A DNA stretch of 64,000 bases from NCBI RefSeq assembly GCF_005144585.1, contig NZ_SSMQ01000002.1, positions 186,001 to 250,000 on the forward strand, written 5' to 3'. This document shows, piece by piece, positions 1 through 10,622 of the stretch (within the stretch, counting starts at the first letter, position 1; each line of letters starts with the position of its first letter). The notes under the pieces were generated by a model, which saw only the letters and a list, made by a program, of their open reading frames with translations, made no database searches and had not been told where the DNA came from. Position numbers and translations under genes: made by a program. Origin of the DNA: Polyangium fumosum. Lineage in GTDB: Bacteria > Myxococcota_A > Polyangia > Polyangiales > Polyangiaceae.

Positions 1-416
1 ATCGCCGAGTAATATCCGCCGGCGCCAAAGGCGAGGGAGACAGGGTCGTGGTTGTCCTCGTCGAGCAAGGCGAAACGCGCTTCGCCGCCCATGCGCTGGA
101 AGCCGAGCGAGGCGCCGAGCTCGAACCAGCGATTGACGCCATAACGAAGGCCGACGTCGTACACGCTGAAGCCCGCGCTCATGAACCAGGGGAACGTCTC
201 GGTCTCGGGGTAGATGTCCGCGCCGCCGGTGGAGACGGAGTCGCCCTCGGCGCCGCCGCGCTCGAAGTGGCCCGTGCCGAAGTTCCAGAGCGCGCCGTGC
301 ACGGACCAGCCGAATTGGCCGGCCGGCGTGGTGTCGCCCGTGCGCGGCGCGATGGCAGGGCTGCACGCGGGGACGGTGACGAGGAGGGCAAGCAAGAAAA
401 GAAGGTGCTGCATCAT
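1..416 (-). CDS. Secreted hypothetical protein, 3' end beyond window edge
   Basis: The reading frame opens with two adjacent ATG codons (416 and 413) and runs without a stop to the left edge, so only the first 138 residues are visible. It begins with a short hydrophobic signal ending LVTVPACSP, a plausible lipobox with Cys near residue 17. The mature part is rich in Gly, Phe, Tyr and Trp with alternating hydrophobic residues (for example GLRYGVNRWFELGASLGFQ), as in an outer-membrane beta-barrel or a surface lipoprotein. No family is recognised with certainty. It lies 33 bp downstream of the hsdS stop on the same strand and may be the last gene of that transcript. Confidence 0.6.
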   Translation of the reverse strand, partial: MMQHLLFLLALLVTVPACSPAIAPRTGDTTPAGQFGWSVHGALWNFGTGHFERGGAEGDSVSTGGADIYPETETFPWFMSAGFSVYDVGLRYGVNRWFELGASLGFQRMGGEARFALLDEDNHDPVSLAFGAGGYYSA

Positions 417-449
417 GGCCTCAGGATAAGGCCATGGGACGCGCGATCG

Positions 450-1128
450 TCACAGCTTCTTCGATACGTCGAGCGCGCCCGAGAGGAGCTGCGGGAGGAG
501 CGCGTCGCGGATGCTCGAAAGGCGTCGGTTTTGCGCCTGGAGCGCGACCATCGCCTCGGGGCGCGTGACGGATTGTTCGAGCGGGAGGCCGAGGAGCGCG
601 GCGAATTGGAGGGCGCTCAGGACTTCAATGATACGATCCTGGACATCCAGCGGGGGCACGGCGAGCTCGAATTCGAAGAGGTCGCTCTGGTAAAGCTCCG
701 GGTACGTCGAGCCGTTCGCCACCTTGTCGAGGTAAGGCCGGTTCGCGCGCAGCCAATATGCGAGGTAGAGCGGGCGCAAGGCCGGGCCGCAGCGGAAGTT
801 CAAAAAACCCTGGTTCGTCGCCATCGGGACGGCATTCACGGCGACGGCCCCGACCGGCGCGCGTTTGCTCAGCATGACGGTCCCGGGGGGCAGGAGCTTC
901 GCCGAGGAGTGTTCCAGGCCGAGCTGCGTGATCGAGCGCTCCGTGCGTGAGACGAAGAGGCCGTCCTGCAGGCTCGTGATTTCTTTTGGCGTGAGCCAGG
1001 GGAGGTCGCCGTCCCAGTAGGCGTCAACGGACGTGCTCGGCGTGCCGCCGCTGTCGACGCGCGTGATCAAGTCTCCGTCCGGCTCCAGCGTGCTCCGGCG
1101 CCAGCTCTTCGGGCAGATCAAATACGGC

Positions 1129-1136
<8 letters not shown>
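450..1136 (-). CDS. hsdS: Type I restriction-modification specificity subunit, half-length (HsdS)
   Basis: A specificity subunit gives a type I methyltransferase its DNA target. The N-terminal part has the target-recognition-domain pattern SGGTPS...[14 protein letters not shown] (about residues 29-52), and the motif [17 protein letters not shown] followed by [10 protein letters not shown] marks the end of that domain and the start of the conserved helix. At 228 residues it holds only one such domain, whereas usual HsdS proteins of about 400-450 residues hold two, so it would have to act as a dimer or recognise a half-site. The start is the GTG at 1136, which overlaps the hsdM stop (GTGGCTGA), implying translational coupling. 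No hsdR lies nearby. Product family is secure; activity is unknown. Confidence 0.85.
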
Positions 1137-2709
<1,573 letters not shown>

Positions 2710-2712
2710 CGC

Positions 2713-5700
2713 TCAGACGCGCCCACGGGGCTGCTCCGTCGACGCAATCTGCAAAGGCCCCGGTCGATCGACGAGCCTGTGCATTCCGAGGCACGCCTGA
2801 TCCACCATGCCGAGGAGCGGCCGCGGCGCCACGCCGAGCAGGACCAATCCGATCGCGAGGGGCAACGCCGCCGCGAGCTCGCGCCTGTACATGGCGGGGA
2901 ACTTGCCGCCGAACGGCTCCAGGTACTTGCTCGTCTGCCACTCCCCGCGGGCCTCGCCAAAGAGAAGGTGCCCCATCGCGAAGATGTGCACCGCCGCGAG
3001 CGCCACGATTCCGATCGCCCCGAAGACGCCCATCGCCCGCTCCCGGGCGAACGCGCCCCAAAGCGCGAGCAGCGGCCCCCAAAAGCCCGCGAGCAGCGGC
3101 AATCCGAGGGACGCGAGCAGGCCGAGGCCAAAAAGCGTCGCGAAGAGCGGCATCTCCCGCGAGAGGCCACCGAATCGCCCGAGGTCCCGCGTCTGGACCC
3201 GCGATTCGAGGACCGACACGAGCACGAAGAGCAGGCCGAGGATCACGCCGTGTGTCGCCGCCACCACGACGCTCGCCTCGAATCCCTGCGGCGTGAGCGT
3301 TCCGATCCCGAGGAGCGCGATCCCTCCGTGTGCACCGGCGATCCGCGCCAAGAAGCGCTTGAGGTCGTCTTGCGCGATCGCCGCGAGCGCGGAGATCAGA
3401 ATGCCCGCCGCGCCGAGGATCGAGATCGTCGTCGCCGCCCAGCGCATGCCCTCCGGCAAGACGCCGACGTTGAGGCGCAACATGCCGTACACCCCCGACG
3501 AGAGCAGCACGCCCGAGAGAAGCACGCTCGTCGGCGCGTCGGATTCGGCATGCATGTCCGCGAGGTACCCGGGGAACGGGAACGCCGACATGCGGAGTGC
3601 GAAAGCGGCGAAGAGCGCGGTCCAGAGGACCTTCACGGCCGAAAAACCGCCAATGACAAGGCCCTTGTCGACCCAGGCCACACGCGCGAGCTCCGGAATC
3701 GCGGCCGAGCGGCGGACGGATTCGCCGGTCGCGAGGTACGTGGGATCGGCGTGTTGCCAGAGGAACCAGGACGCAGCGCAGAGGAGCGCGGCGCCGATCA
3801 GGGACGAGACGAGGACACGGGCCGCGGCGCGGCGCGGGCCCGGGCCGCCGCGGCGCGCGACGAGGAGGCTCGTGGGGAGGAGGCCGAGGAGCCAGAACGC
3901 GCAGAACAGGAAGAGGTCGAGCGAGACGAGGACGCCAAGCGAGGCCGTGAGGAAGACGCCGGCGAAGGCGTGGTAGGTGGCCGCGCGGTCGCGCAAGCCG
4001 GCGCTGGAGATCGAGGCGACGAAGGCGAGGAGGACGGCGGCCGCGACGAGCGCGAGGGAGATGCCGTCGACGCCGAGGAAGTATTCGACGCCGAGCGAAG
4101 GGAAGAGGCGGCCGCGCTCGAGGAGCTGGAAGCCGTCGTTGCCGTCGGCGGGGCTGAAGGCGCGGTCGAACCGGACGCAGAGCCAGGCGACGAAGGCGAG
4201 GAGCGAGCCGTGGACGAGGGCGCTCGTCGCGGCGAGGACACGGGGGCTGTCGCGGCGCGTGACGCGGAGGAGGAGCGCGAGGAGCGTGCCGAGGAGAGGG
4301 AAAAAGACGACGACGGAGAGCGGCGTGCGGCCGAGGAAGCCGAGGCCGAGCGGGCGTTCGGCGTGGATGGCGAGGGCGAGGGGGCGGCCGGGTTCGGCGC
4401 CGTCGCCGGCGCGGGCGTTCGATTCGACGAGGACCTGGCCGTAGAGCTCGCGGGCGCGGGCGGATTCGTACCGCCAGCGGATGCTGACGCGGCGCTCCTG
4501 GCCCGGCGGGATGCGCGTGGAGGCGCGCGGGCCTTCGACGGTGACGGTGATGCCGGGCGGCAGGCGTGGATCGTTCGCGGAAGAGCGGACGTCGACGCGC
4601 GAGAGCTCGATCGGGCCGGGGCCTTCGTTGCGGAGGAAAAACGCGCCCGTCATGTGCTCGCCGTCGGGCGCGAGGGAGAGCTCGACATGATCGCCGCCGA
4701 ACTCGGGGCGAAGGACAGCGCGGCCCGCAGGCTCGTCCGCGAAGGCAGGGGCGGCGAGGCCGAGGATCACGAGCGCGGCGAAGAGGGAGAAGAGGCGCTC
4801 GAAGAGGCGCGCGGGCAAGCCGAGGACGAGGTCGTCGATCGCGGAGACGAGCTTGGAGGCGCCGCGCGCGATCGTGGTGGCCGCCTCGAAGAGAACCTCA
4901 CCGAGCTTCGTGCCGGTGCCTTCGAGGAGGAGACGCGCGCCGGGGAAGGTCTTCGCAGGTCGCGTCTCGCCACGCTCGGTCGCGCGCAGGCAAGTCGCCG
5001 CACGCACGAGCGCATGGAGGGCGAGGAGGACGACAGCGAAGGCAGGCTCGTCGAGGCCCACCGCGACGAAGGCGAGGCCCGTGGCGGCGAGCGCGCCGTA
5101 CACGAGGCGATGGGGGTGTCGTGGGTCGAGCACGGCACGCAGCGCCGCGACCACGGCCGAGAACGCGCCGAAGATGGTGACGACGCCGGCAGCCATGGGG
5201 CTCAACGTGAAGAGGTCGGAGAGGCGCACGAGGAGGAGCGGCCCAGGCGCGAGCGCGAGGCCAAGGACAAGCGCGAGCGCAGGGGGCGAGAGAGACGCCG
5301 CGGCGCCCGGGAGCCAGCCGGAGAAGGGAAAGGTCGCGCTCGTCGCGGCGGCGCCCGCGAAGAGGAGGAGGCACGCGAGGGTGACGAGGCCGATCGAGCC
5401 GGCGCCGAGCTTGCCGAGGAGCGAGCGCGTGACGCTCTGGCGCCCCGCCTCGTCGCGGAGGACGAGCTGATCGTGGATCTCGCGAAACGCGACCGTGGGG
5501 CCGAGCGGCGTGATGCGCACTTCCTCGCCCGCGGGGACGACGAGGCCCTCGATCCAGGCGACCTCGAGGCCATCGCCGGTGACCGTGGCGCCGCCGCCCG
5601 GCGCGATGACGATCGAATGCGGGCCAGCCGCAATCTCCCGGCGCACGAAGGGCGCGACCGCGAAGGGCGCGGGGTTCTGCGCGAGCTGCGCGCGGTCGGA

Positions 5701-6543
5701 GATGCCAACGTACGCACGCGCGCCCGGGTGGCTCGTGAGCGTGAGGAAGCCGCGTTTCTCCGCGCGCTCGGCGACGATCTTCACGTCGCGCTCGCCGCGC
5801 GGGCGTTCGACGTCCTCGGCGAGCGCCGCTTCGGCGGGAATCCGACCCTCGGCATACACCGGGACGAATCGCGCGCGGAAATCCGCGAGGAAATGGCCCT
5901 CGTCGAGCCACGCGCCGCCGAGGCCCCAGAACAGGAAGGCGAGGCCGGAGACGGTCGCAGCGCCGCCGAGGCTCGCCACGACGCCCGCGCGCATGCCCGC
6001 GGACGCGGCAGGCTGCGAGCTCTTGCCCTGCACCACGAAGAGGCCCGTCGCGAGGACGACGGCGCCCCAGCCGAAGAGCCACACGATCGCGTCGGCCGCG
6101 AGCGCGACGAGCGAGAGGCCGGACGAAAAGAGCAACGCCGTCGCGGTGAACCGAATCGCGGCGCGATCGTCCTCGATGCGTTTCCTCGCGGCGACATGCA
6201 CGAGCGCGACGACGAGGAGGGCCGTGAGGAGGAAGCCCGCGCCGAGCGGGTCGAGGGCGAACGAGGCGTTCGCGTCGAGCGAGCCGATACGCACGAGGCG
6301 GAAGGCCACGTCGAAGAGCGCGCGGCGCGCAGGTTCGAGCGAGGCGAGGCGCGTGGTGTCGACGAGGGCGAGCCCGAGCGCGAGCAGCGTCGCGCCGAGG
6401 CCGAGGTGCGTCGCGCGGGATCGCCCCATCCGCGCGCCGAAGAGGGCCACGACGATCGCGGCGAGCAGAGGCACGAGCGGCACGAGGCCGAGCGGCACGA
6501 GGGGCGCCTCGACGGGCGTGAGCGGACCGGCATACGCGGGCAT
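2713..6543 (-). CDS. Fusion of NuoL-like and NuoM-like complex I membrane subunits with two inserted soluble domains
   Basis: A single 1276-residue membrane protein. Residues 20-220 and 385-520 resemble a divergent NuoL; residues 225-380 are a soluble insert with a PEGA-like beta stretch; residues 580-603 are a hydrophobic segment ending APAFADEP, followed by an extracytoplasmic Ig-like domain (about 605-730); residues 740-1276 resemble NuoM (YFLGVDGISL at 821-830, DDLKRFLA near 1059, TRDLGRFGGL near 1118). Residues needed for proton pumping in E. coli are changed: the TM5 Glu is Gly160 in the L part and Leu885 in the M part; the TM7 Lys is Thr401 and Arg984; the NuoM TM8 Lys is Ser1015. No other nuo gene is in the window. 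It may be a scaffold or non-pumping antiporter-like protein; this role is inference. Confidence 0.8.
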   Translation of the reverse strand: MPAYAGPLTPVEAPLVPLGLVPLVPLLAAIVVALFGARMGRSRATHLGLGATLLALGLALVDTTRLASLEPARRALFDVAFRLVRIGSLDANASFALDPLGAGFLLTALLVVALVHVAARKRIEDDRAAIRFTATALLFSSGLSLVALAADAIVWLFGWGAVVLATGLFVVQGKSSQPAASAGMRAGVVASLGGAATVSGLAFLFWGLGGAWLDEGHFLADFRARFVPVYAEGRIPAEAALAEDVERPRGERDVKIVAERAEKRGFLTLTSHPGARAYVGISDRAQLAQNPAPFAVAPFVRREIAAGPHSIVIAPGGGATVTGDGLEVAWIEGLVVPAGEEVRITPLGPTVAFREIHDQLVLRDEAGRQSVTRSLLGKLGAGSIGLVTLACLLLFAGAAATSATFPFSGWLPGAAASLSPPALALVLGLALAPGPLLLVRLSDLFTLSPMAAGVVTIFGAFSAVVAALRAVLDPRHPHRLVYGALAATGLAFVAVGLDEPAFAVVLLALHALVRAATCLRATERGETRPAKTFPGARLLLEGTGTKLGEVLFEAATTIARGASKLVSAIDDLVLGLPARLFERLFSLFAALVILGLAAPAFADEPAGRAVLRPEFGGDHVELSLAPDGEHMTGAFFLRNEGPGPIELSRVDVRSSANDPRLPPGITVTVEGPRASTRIPPGQERRVSIRWRYESARARELYGQVLVESNARAGDGAEPGRPLALAIHAERPLGLGFLGRTPLSVVVFFPLLGTLLALLLRVTRRDSPRVLAATSALVHGSLLAFVAWLCVRFDRAFSPADGNDGFQLLERGRLFPSLGVEYFLGVDGISLALVAAAVLLAFVASISSAGLRDRAATYHAFAGVFLTASLGVLVSLDLFLFCAFWLLGLLPTSLLVARRGGPGPRRAAARVLVSSLIGAALLCAASWFLWQHADPTYLATGESVRRSAAIPELARVAWVDKGLVIGGFSAVKVLWTALFAAFALRMSAFPFPGYLADMHAESDAPTSVLLSGVLLSSGVYGMLRLNVGVLPEGMRWAATTISILGAAGILISALAAIAQDDLKRFLARIAGAHGGIALLGIGTLTPQGFEASVVVAATHGVILGLLFVLVSVLESRVQTRDLGRFGGLSREMPLFATLFGLGLLASLGLPLLAGFWGPLLALWGAFARERAMGVFGAIGIVALAAVHIFAMGHLLFGEARGEWQTSKYLEPFGGKFPAMYRRELAAALPLAIGLVLLGVAPRPLLGMVDQACLGMHRLVDRPGPLQIASTEQPRGRV

Positions 6544-6668
6544 GGCTGTCCGGGAGAATGTCGCGCGCGTCGCAAGGTGCCAGCCCCGTTCGTCACGCCC
6601 CGCGATCGAGCGGGAAAGAGCAGGGCATCGTCAGGGCGAGAAACGGGCGGGCGTGTCACGCTCCGCGG

Positions 6669-7541
6669 ATGCAGACGGACACCGACGTCGCATTCCGGGG
6701 CGACGACGCGGCGAGCGAGCTCGCCAGGCTGCGCAAGGAGAACCGGCGCCTGCGCGAGGACCAGCGCCGCCTGGAGACGCTGGTCGAGGTGACGAACGAC
6801 TGGGTCTGGGAGATCGACGCGAACGGGATCTACACGTTCGTGAGCCCGCGAATCCGCGATTTTCTGGGCTACGAGCCGGAGGATGCGCTCGGAAAGTCGC
6901 CGTTCGACTTCATGCCGCCCGAGGAGGTGGCCCGCATGCGCGCCCTCTTCATCCCGATCGTGACGGCACGCGCGCCGTTCAAGGACGTGGAAAACGTCAA
7001 CGTGCACAAGGACGGGCGGCGCGTGGTGCTGGAGACGAGCGGCGTACCGCTCTTCGACGAGGCCGGCGGCTACTGCGGGTATCGCGGCGTGGACCGCGAC
7101 GTGACGATGCGCAAGGTGGCCGAGTCGGAGCGCGCGCGGATGCAGGAGGAGATCATCCGGGCGCAGGAGTCGACGCTGGAAGAGCTCGAAACGCCGCTCC
7201 TGCCCGTGGCCGAGGGCGTGCTCGTGATGCCGCTCATCGGCTCGGTGGACAAACGCCGCGCCGCGAGGATCGTCGACGCGCTGCTCGCCGCGGTGTCGAC
7301 GCGCGCCGCGACGTTCGCGATCATCGATCTGACAGGGCTACGCGCGGCCGATCACGCCGTGATGGGGCTGCTCTGCGAAGCGGTGCGCGGAGCCCGGCTG
7401 CTCGGCGCGGAGGTGCTCCTGACGGGCGTGCGGTCCGAGGTGGCCCGCACGATGGTGGAGCTCGAGCTGCACGGGGTCCGGACGCTGAGCACGCTGGCGC
7501 GGGGGATCACGTTTGCGCTGGGGGCGCAGAGGAGGCGCTGA
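6669..7541 (+). CDS. PAS-STAS sensor protein, RsbR/stressosome type
   Basis: The 290-residue protein has an N-terminal coiled coil (about 15-40), a PAS domain (about 41-150: TNDWVWEIDANGIYTFVSPR, GYRGVDRDVT) and a C-terminal STAS domain (about 165-285). The STAS part carries RsbR hallmarks: a helix-linker followed by VLVMPLIGSVDKRRA, the DLTG motif with Thr222, and LTGVRSEVARTMV with Thr252, matching the two phosphorylatable positions of RsbR. Stressosome proteins of this kind control a partner switch through a RsbT-like kinase; no such kinase is adjacent. The gene converges on a sigma factor gene, with 1 bp between the stops. The ATG at 6669 was chosen because upstream in-frame residues look non-coding; no clear ribosome binding site is visible. 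Confidence 0.85.
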   Translation: MQTDTDVAFRGDDAASELARLRKENRRLREDQRRLETLVEVTNDWVWEIDANGIYTFVSPRIRDFLGYEPEDALGKSPFDFMPPEEVARMRALFIPIVTARAPFKDVENVNVHKDGRRVVLETSGVPLFDEAGGYCGYRGVDRDVTMRKVAESERARMQEEIIRAQESTLEELETPLLPVAEGVLVMPLIGSVDKRRAARIVDALLAAVSTRAATFAIIDLTGLRAADHAVMGLLCEAVRGARLLGAEVLLTGVRSEVARTMVELELHGVRTLSTLARGITFALGAQRRR

Positions 7542-7542
7542 C

Positions 7543-8160
7543 TTACTCGTCCTCGCCGCCGCTGCCCACGCCTTGCATTTCGAGCGGCCCTTCGAGGGCC
7601 ACGCGCAGCGCCGAGAGGGCGCGCGCCGCGCGGGACTTCACGGTGCCGAGCGGCACGCCGTCGCGCTCGGCGATCTCGGGATAACTGAGCCCTTCGAAAA
7701 ACGCCGTCTCCAGGGTCGCGCGTTGCGCCGCGGGCAAACCACCGAGCGCGGCCCGCACGGCGCGGCGTTCGAGGTCGAGGACCGAGCTCGACTCGGGATC
7801 GACCACGGGCTCGATCGGCTCGTGCCGCAGCTCTTCGTCCGTGATCTGCGCCCGCCGCGTGCGGCGCCGCGCGCGATCGAGGGCGAGGTTTCGCACCGTG
7901 GTGACGAGCCAAGCGACGACGGTGCCACGCTCGGCGCGGTACTGATCGGCGCGCTCGACAATCGCGACGAACGCGTCGTGCACGACGTCCTCGGCTTCGA
8001 GCGCGTCCCGCACGATCTTGAGCGCGAGGCCGTACGCGACGCTCGCGTGGCGATCGTAGATCTCCGCGATGGCGTCGTCGTCCCCATCACAGACGCGGCG
8101 CATGGCGCGCGCGTCCAGCGCGTCACGCTCCGCCCGGCTCTGGCGCCCACCCGCCGTCAT
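7543..8160 (-). CDS. ECF-type RNA polymerase sigma factor
   Basis: A two-domain sigma-70 family factor of about 205 residues. Region 2 covers about residues 25-95 (AIAEIYDRHASVAYGLALKI, then DVVHDAFVAI and WLVTTVRNLALDRAR), and region 4 covers about 140-195 (LPAAQRATLETAFFEGLSY, then the helix-turn-helix IAERDGVPLGTVKSR). The spacing and the lack of regions 1 and 3 fit the ECF group and resemble the SigK-like subgroup. No anti-sigma gene is evident: the downstream neighbour is the convergent RsbR-like gene, so regulation may be by a distant partner. An in-frame GTG at 8166 is an alternative start. A TTGACG box at 8193-8198 (minus strand) could be a -35 element. Confidence 0.9.
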   Translation of the reverse strand: MTAGGRQSRAERDALDARAMRRVCDGDDDAIAEIYDRHASVAYGLALKIVRDALEAEDVVHDAFVAIVERADQYRAERGTVVAWLVTTVRNLALDRARRRTRRAQITDEELRHEPIEPVVDPESSSVLDLERRAVRAALGGLPAAQRATLETAFFEGLSYPEIAERDGVPLGTVKSRAARALSALRVALEGPLEMQGVGSGGEDE

Positions 8161-8300
8161 CGCCACCTAACGAAAGGAGCACACAGGCCGAACGTCAACC
8201 GATTTACGGTGCGCATCGCCGTACGCTCCCGTGCTGCTGGGCACGCGTCCCAAGGGCGGGCACGCCGCGCTCCGGTGGAAAAGGACGCACACGCGCGCCG

Positions 8301-9050
8301 TCAAGCAGGCTCCGGCTCCGGGTCCTTCACGACGGACGTCGCCTCGGGCGTGCCGAGCGTGACCTTGCGCAGGAGCGCCCACAGCTCCGCGCGGCCCTCG
8401 CCCGTGACCGAAGAGAAACCGATCACCTTGCGCCCGGTGCTCTTCGCCATCGCCGCCGTCGCGCTTCGGCTCGCCGAACGGCCGATCTTGTCGGCCTTCG
8501 TGGCGACGATGACGATCTCCACCGGCCGGCGCTGGACGTCACGCGCCTCCTCCACGAACTGGATGAGCTCGAGGTCGTCCTCCTCCAGGCCGCGACGCAC
8601 GTCGACCAGGATGACGAGGGCCGCGAGCGTGATGCGGCCGCGCAGGTACCCCTCGATGAGGTCCCCCCACGCCGTCCGCTCGGCCTTCGAGCGTTTGGCG
8701 TAGCCGTAGCCGGGCAGGTCGATGAGGTGGAAGGTCGCGCCGTCCCGCGCGCGCGCCTCGAAGAGGTTGATCTGCCGCGTGACGCCCGGCGTGGCCCCCG
8801 TGCGCACGAGGCCCTTGCGCTCGACGAGCGTGTTGATGAGGCTCGACTTACCGACGTTCGACCGGCCCGCGAACGCGATCTCGGCCATCGTCGGCGCCGG
8901 GAGCGACGAGCCCGGCGCGGCCGCGGCGAGGAAATCGGCATGCACGATCTGCTTCGGATCGAGCGCCTTCTTTTTGCCGTCCGGCGGCGCGGCCTTGGGC
9001 TTGGGTCCTGCGGCGGGTGTCTTCTTCGCCGGCTTCGTCTTTTCGTTCAC
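8301..9050 (-). CDS. engB: Ribosome biogenesis GTP-binding protein EngB (YsxC/YihA)
   Basis: A GTPase needed for assembly of the 50S ribosomal subunit. The G1 P-loop GRSNVGKSS lies at about residues 62-70, G2 is in GVTRQIN, G3 is DLPGYGY, and G4 is TKAD, all in the order and spacing of the EngB family. Residues 1-45 form a Lys/Ala/Pro-rich extension absent from compact homologues. The start is the GTG at 9050, which overlaps the stop of the upstream DUF971 gene (GTGA), so translation is probably coupled. Identity is secure. Confidence 0.95.
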   Translation of the reverse strand: MNEKTKPAKKTPAAGPKPKAAPPDGKKKALDPKQIVHADFLAAAAPGSSLPAPTMAEIAFAGRSNVGKSSLINTLVERKGLVRTGATPGVTRQINLFEARARDGATFHLIDLPGYGYAKRSKAERTAWGDLIEGYLRGRITLAALVILVDVRRGLEEDDLELIQFVEEARDVQRRPVEIVIVATKADKIGRSASRSATAAMAKSTGRKVIGFSSVTGEGRAELWALLRKVTLGTPEATSVVKDPEPEPA

Positions 9051-9382
9051 GGCACCGATCCTGGGCTGAACGTGGGTTTGCACGCGTCGCACTGGCAGAG
9101 CGAACGGAGGTATCGAAACGAGTAAATTCCCGTGTCGTGCTGGTCGCCCCAGGTGAACTGCAAGGCGTAGTTGCCGACCTGCTGGATGTCACGGAGGGAG
9201 AGGTCGCCCCCCGGCACGAAATGGATGGTGCCGCCGTGCCCCTGGCAGACCGCGCAAGGGCAGTAGCCACGCAGGATCTCGTGCGGAAGCACGCTCTTGT
9301 GCCCGTCAGCCCACTCGATCTCCATGGTCCGCGCCCCATGCGGGGCTTTGACCATCGTGGGTTCGATCCTCGGATCGCTCAT
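9047..9382 (-). CDS. DUF971 domain protein (gamma-butyrobetaine hydroxylase-like N-terminal fold)
   Basis: A 111-residue protein consisting of one DUF971 domain: MEIEWADGHKSVLPHEILRG, then CPCAVCQGHGG and a C-terminal SLCQCDACKP. The cysteine pairs, CPCAVC and CQCDAC, are consistent with metal binding, as in the zinc-binding N-terminal domain of gamma-butyrobetaine hydroxylase; stand-alone forms have been tied to Fe-S cluster handling, but function here is not shown. The ATG at 9382 has a good ribosome binding site (GGGAG, 8 nt away). It overlaps engB by 4 bp and is the first gene of that pair. A TAGCGC box about 30 nt upstream might be a -10 element. Confidence 0.85.
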   Translation of the reverse strand: MSDPRIEPTMVKAPHGARTMEIEWADGHKSVLPHEILRGYCPCAVCQGHGGTIHFVPGGDLSLRDIQQVGNYALQFTWGDQHDTGIYSFRYLRSLCQCDACKPTFSPGSVP

Positions 9383-9473
9383 CGTGCCTGCTCCCTGTGA
9401 TCTTGGGACTCGCGCGCTAGCATGAAGCTTCGGGCGACGTAAAGCAGCCATTTTCCTGGCGGCCCCGAGGGTG

Positions 9474-10622
9474 ATGCGAAGGTTCTGGACTGTCCTCTTT
9501 GCCGTGACGATCGCGCTGCACGTGACGTTCGCCATGGCCACACACGCGATCCTCGCGCGCCTCGACGCGCCAACGCCTTGGCTCCTCACGCTCGTGCTCT
9601 GCGCGCTGCTGGCGTTTGCGTTTCGAGGGCGGATTCAGCTCGCGTCGGCCGATCGTCCGGTCCCACGCCTGCGCCGCCTGCTCGTCGAGGAGCCGTACTA
9701 CGTGCACTGGTGCGCCCTCGTGGCCGCGCTGCCGCTGTGGCTCGTCAGCCTGGCCCTCGCGATGCTGGCGAGCTTCGTCGTGCCGGCGACGCACGTGCCG
9801 ACGTCGGGCTCGCTCGCGATCGTCGCGTACGCGCTCGGGCTCGCGCTCGCCGGCTGGGGCGTGTTCGTGCGGCGCCGCTGGGTCCGCGTGCGGACGATCG
9901 ACGTGCCCATCCGCGGCCTTCCGCCCGCCTTCGACGGCTACCGCATCGCGCACCTGTCGGACCTGCACATCGGCGCGCTTTGCCCCCGCGAGCACGCCGA
10001 TCGCTGGGCGGAGACCGTCCGCGCGCTCGACGTCGACCTCGTCGCGCTCACGGGCGACTACGTGACGAGCGGCAACACGTTCCACGGCGAGGTCGCCGAT
10101 CTCGCGAGCTCGTTGAAGAGCCGCGACGGGGTGCTCGCCGTGATGGGCAACCACGACTATTTCGGCAACGGCGAGGCGCTCGTGGGGAAGCTGCGCGAGG
10201 CCGGCGTCGCCGTGCTGCGAAACGAGCGCAAGGCGATCGAGCGAGACGGCGAGCGCCTCATGATCGCGGGGGTCGACGACACGTGGTCGCGCCGCGCGAA
10301 CGTGCAACGCGCGCTCGACGGCCACGATCACGGCGCGCCGATCGTCGTGCTGGCCCACGATCCGCAGCTCTTCCCGGATCTGTCCGCGCGGGGCGCCTCG
10401 CTCGTGCTCTCGGGTCATACGCACTGGGGCCAGGTCGCCGTGCCCTTTCTTTCGACGCGGTACAATCTGTCGGCCCGCGTCTATCGCTATCACGCGGACC
10501 TCTACCGCGAAGGCGACGCGTGGCTCTACGTGAGCCCGGGGCTCGGGACGACAGGGCCGCCGGTGCGGCTCGGCGCGGCGCCGGAGATCACGGTGCTTCG
10601 TCTCGAAGCGAAGCCGGCCTGA
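9474..10622 (+). CDS. Membrane-anchored metallophosphoesterase
   Basis: Residues 1-130 contain four likely membrane helices, and a calcineurin-like phosphoesterase domain follows from about residue 150. The metal-binding motifs appear in order: DLHIG, GDYV, GNHD, LAHDP and GHTHWGQ. The layout matches the YkuE/YaeI-like group of membrane phosphoesterases, some of which act on lipid or nucleotide substrates; the substrate here is unknown. An in-frame GTG at 9471 is directly next to the ATG and either could be used, with GAGG just upstream. The 3' end overlaps the convergent oxidoreductase gene by 35 bp. Confidence 0.88.
   Translation: MRRFWTVLFAVTIALHVTFAMATHAILARLDAPTPWLLTLVLCALLAFAFRGRIQLASADRPVPRLRRLLVEEPYYVHWCALVAALPLWLVSLALAMLASFVVPATHVPTSGSLAIVAYALGLALAGWGVFVRRRWVRVRTIDVPIRGLPPAFDGYRIAHLSDLHIGALCPREHADRWAETVRALDVDLVALTGDYVTSGNTFHGEVADLASSLKSRDGVLAVMGNHDYFGNGEALVGKLREAGVAVLRNERKAIERDGERLMIAGVDDTWSRRANVQRALDGHDHGAPIVVLAHDPQLFPDLSARGASLVLSGHTHWGQVAVPFLSTRYNLSARVYRYHADLYREGDAWLYVSPGLGTTGPPVRLGAAPEITVLRLEAKPA

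Noticed and set aside
2779-6792. A very long open frame on the plus strand (about 1337 codons) opposite the NuoL-NuoM fusion
   Set aside because: It is Arg/Glu-rich with no domain or hydrophobic pattern and mirrors the codon structure of the gene on the other strand, a common artefact at 70% GC.
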